Source of the DNA: Deltaproteobacteria bacterium
GTDB lineage: Bacteria > Myxococcota_A > Polyangia > GCA-2747355
Direction: 5' to 3'
NCBI GenBank assembly: GCA_019314525.1
Contig: JAFCZD010000005.1
Coordinates: forward strand, 1-35,217
Length of the DNA: 35,217 nt
Part shown: positions 34,483-35,217 of the stretch, piece after piece
How the letters are laid out: every line of letters starts with the position of its first letter
Numbering within the stretch: the stretch's first letter is position 1
Notes under the pieces: model-generated
The model's input: only the letters and a program-made list of their open reading frames with translations
The model's database searches: none
Told to the model about the DNA's origin: nothing
Translations under genes and position numbers: made by a program

Positions 34483-35044
34483 TCCGAGGCCCCATTTCGA
34501 CGAACATCGGAATATTCGCGAGGTCGGTGACGAAACCATGGTAGGAGATGCTCAGCCCCACCATCCAGCGGGGCGAAATTTGGTAATCGACGGAGAGCCC
34601 AAGACGTACACCAAGGTCAGTGCTATAGGCGTCGGCGAATCGACGATGCAGAGCACCCACCCCCGCCTCGATGCGTGGCAGAAAACGCACCAGGTCAAGG
34701 GTATAGACCAGACCAAAATCAGCAGTCATTACATGGAAGTCGCCCCCCACTTTATCAGCAGCGCCTTCAATGCTGTGCATCGTCCACAGACCGGCGACCA
34801 CCAGCCCAAAGGTGTCAGAGAGGCCATAGCGCAGCTGAAGGCCCACGCCCCACCCGTCGGGTTCGTGCCGGTTATCGAGCAGCAAATAGGCGTAGTGCGG
34901 GCTCACTCCAAGCTCGAGTTTCCCACTTTCCGCCCTGACAGGAGAGGCGAAGAAGATCGTAAGGGCAAACACACTAATTCCAAGAAAACATCCAGTTCCA
35001 TGGCAGGCTTTCACGCTTGTCTCTTTCCATCGCAGCAGCGCCAT
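34436..35044 (-). CDS. Small outer-membrane barrel-like protein
   Basis: The 202-residue protein has a signal peptide (CFLGISVFALTIFFASPVRAES) and then amphipathic strands with aromatic residues (HYAYLLLDNRHEPDGWGVGLQLRYGL, GLSVDYQISPRWMVGLSISYHGF). The last strand, GPRITWTW, would be a normal barrel end, but the frame continues SRQASAPSPG to the stop. The extension lies exactly where the gene overlaps the convergent membrane-protein gene. It could be an OmpX-like barrel of unknown substrate. Confidence 0.72.
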   Translation of the reverse strand: MALLRWKETSVKACHGTGCFLGISVFALTIFFASPVRAESGKLELGVSPHYAYLLLDNRHEPDGWGVGLQLRYGLSDTFGLVVAGLWTMHSIEGAADKVGGDFHVMTADFGLVYTLDLVRFLPRIEAGVGALHRRFADAYSTDLGVRLGLSVDYQISPRWMVGLSISYHGFVTDLANIPMFVEMGPRITWTWSRQASAPSPG

Positions 35045-35105
35045 TGACAGCGCCCATGGCGACTGTTAGATATCGCGCACTTATGCTCCAAACACCGGGG
35101 TAACA

Positions 35106-35217
35106 ATGGCCACGAAGAAATATACTCGCAAAGAGCTCCGTCAACCTGATGAGTTCATCTCTTTTTCCAACAAGGCCTGGAAGTGGGCCACTAACAACGC
35201 CAAAGGTCTGGCCGTGG
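35106..35217 (+). CDS. Probable YfgM/TPR-type membrane protein, 5' part only
   Basis: Only the first 37 codons are in the window: MATKKYTRKELRQPDEFISFSNKAWKWATNNAKGL. The motif KxTRKELRQPDEFISF at the N-terminus, just before an expected membrane helix, is typical of single-helix TPR proteins (YfgM-like) of deltaproteobacteria. GGGG lies 4-8 nt before the ATG. The start is divergent from the barrel gene with a 61-nt spacer. Confidence 0.6.
   Translation, partial: MATKKYTRKELRQPDEFISFSNKAWKWATNNAKGLAV

Overview
The window looks like chromosomal DNA of a GC-rich deltaproteobacterial lineage (Myxococcota or the related Bradymonadia). This is inferred from the gene mix: secreted HEAT-repeat proteins, a zinc-ribbon (pseudo)kinase, PilZ, an NtrC-type regulator with sigma-54, a long Rel/SpoT, thrombospondin-type-3 calcium repeats and many small outer-membrane barrels. 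No rRNA, tRNA, CRISPR array, transposase or phage gene was found. Almost all plus-strand ORFs in 1-17500 are antisense shadows of long minus-strand genes.

Region 1 (1-17582, all minus strand) is the most interesting part. Read in transcription order it encodes a sugar-binding lipoprotein of ABC-importer type, a membrane histidine kinase (ATGA overlap with the binding protein), and an NtrC-family response regulator. A good sigma-54 promoter with two upstream dyads follows, and then an outer-membrane barrel, a 1424-residue and an 819-residue multidomain lipoprotein, and a secreted GH13 alpha-amylase-family enzyme that runs off the window edge. The last four genes are tightly packed (8-nt gap, then TGATG and TAATG overlaps). 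The two lipoproteins and the amylase share beta-sandwich modules. The layout resembles a surface alpha-glucan capture and degradation system, analogous in architecture to Bacteroidetes Sus but built from unrelated or distantly related parts. It appears to be controlled by a three-part sensor (binding protein, kinase, sigma-54 activator). No ABC permease gene is in the window, so the binding protein may serve sensing rather than import.

Region 2 (17555-22435) has a palindrome-rich divergent spacer, a small outer-membrane barrel, and then housekeeping genes: a YicC-family endoribonuclease, guanylate kinase and a bifunctional Rel/SpoT enzyme.

Region 3 (22440-26862) holds poorly known genes: a 52-residue basic protein, a membrane-anchored zinc-ribbon pseudokinase, a 309-residue protein with a C-terminal KOW motif, an acidic protein built of octapeptide repeats, and a PDZ lipoprotein. 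The PDZ gene is the last of a tightly coupled set with a two-ended membrane HEAT/TPR protein and thymidylate kinase (region 4, 26329-29576).

Region 5 (29654-35217) has a PilZ protein, a secreted HEAT-repeat protein with a HAMP-like membrane partner, the era-der GTPase pair, a small membrane protein, a small barrel, and the start of a probable TPR/YfgM-like membrane protein.

A recurring oddity is a set of perfect or near-perfect short tandem duplications (9-19 bp period) placed immediately after stop codons in at least five spacers.
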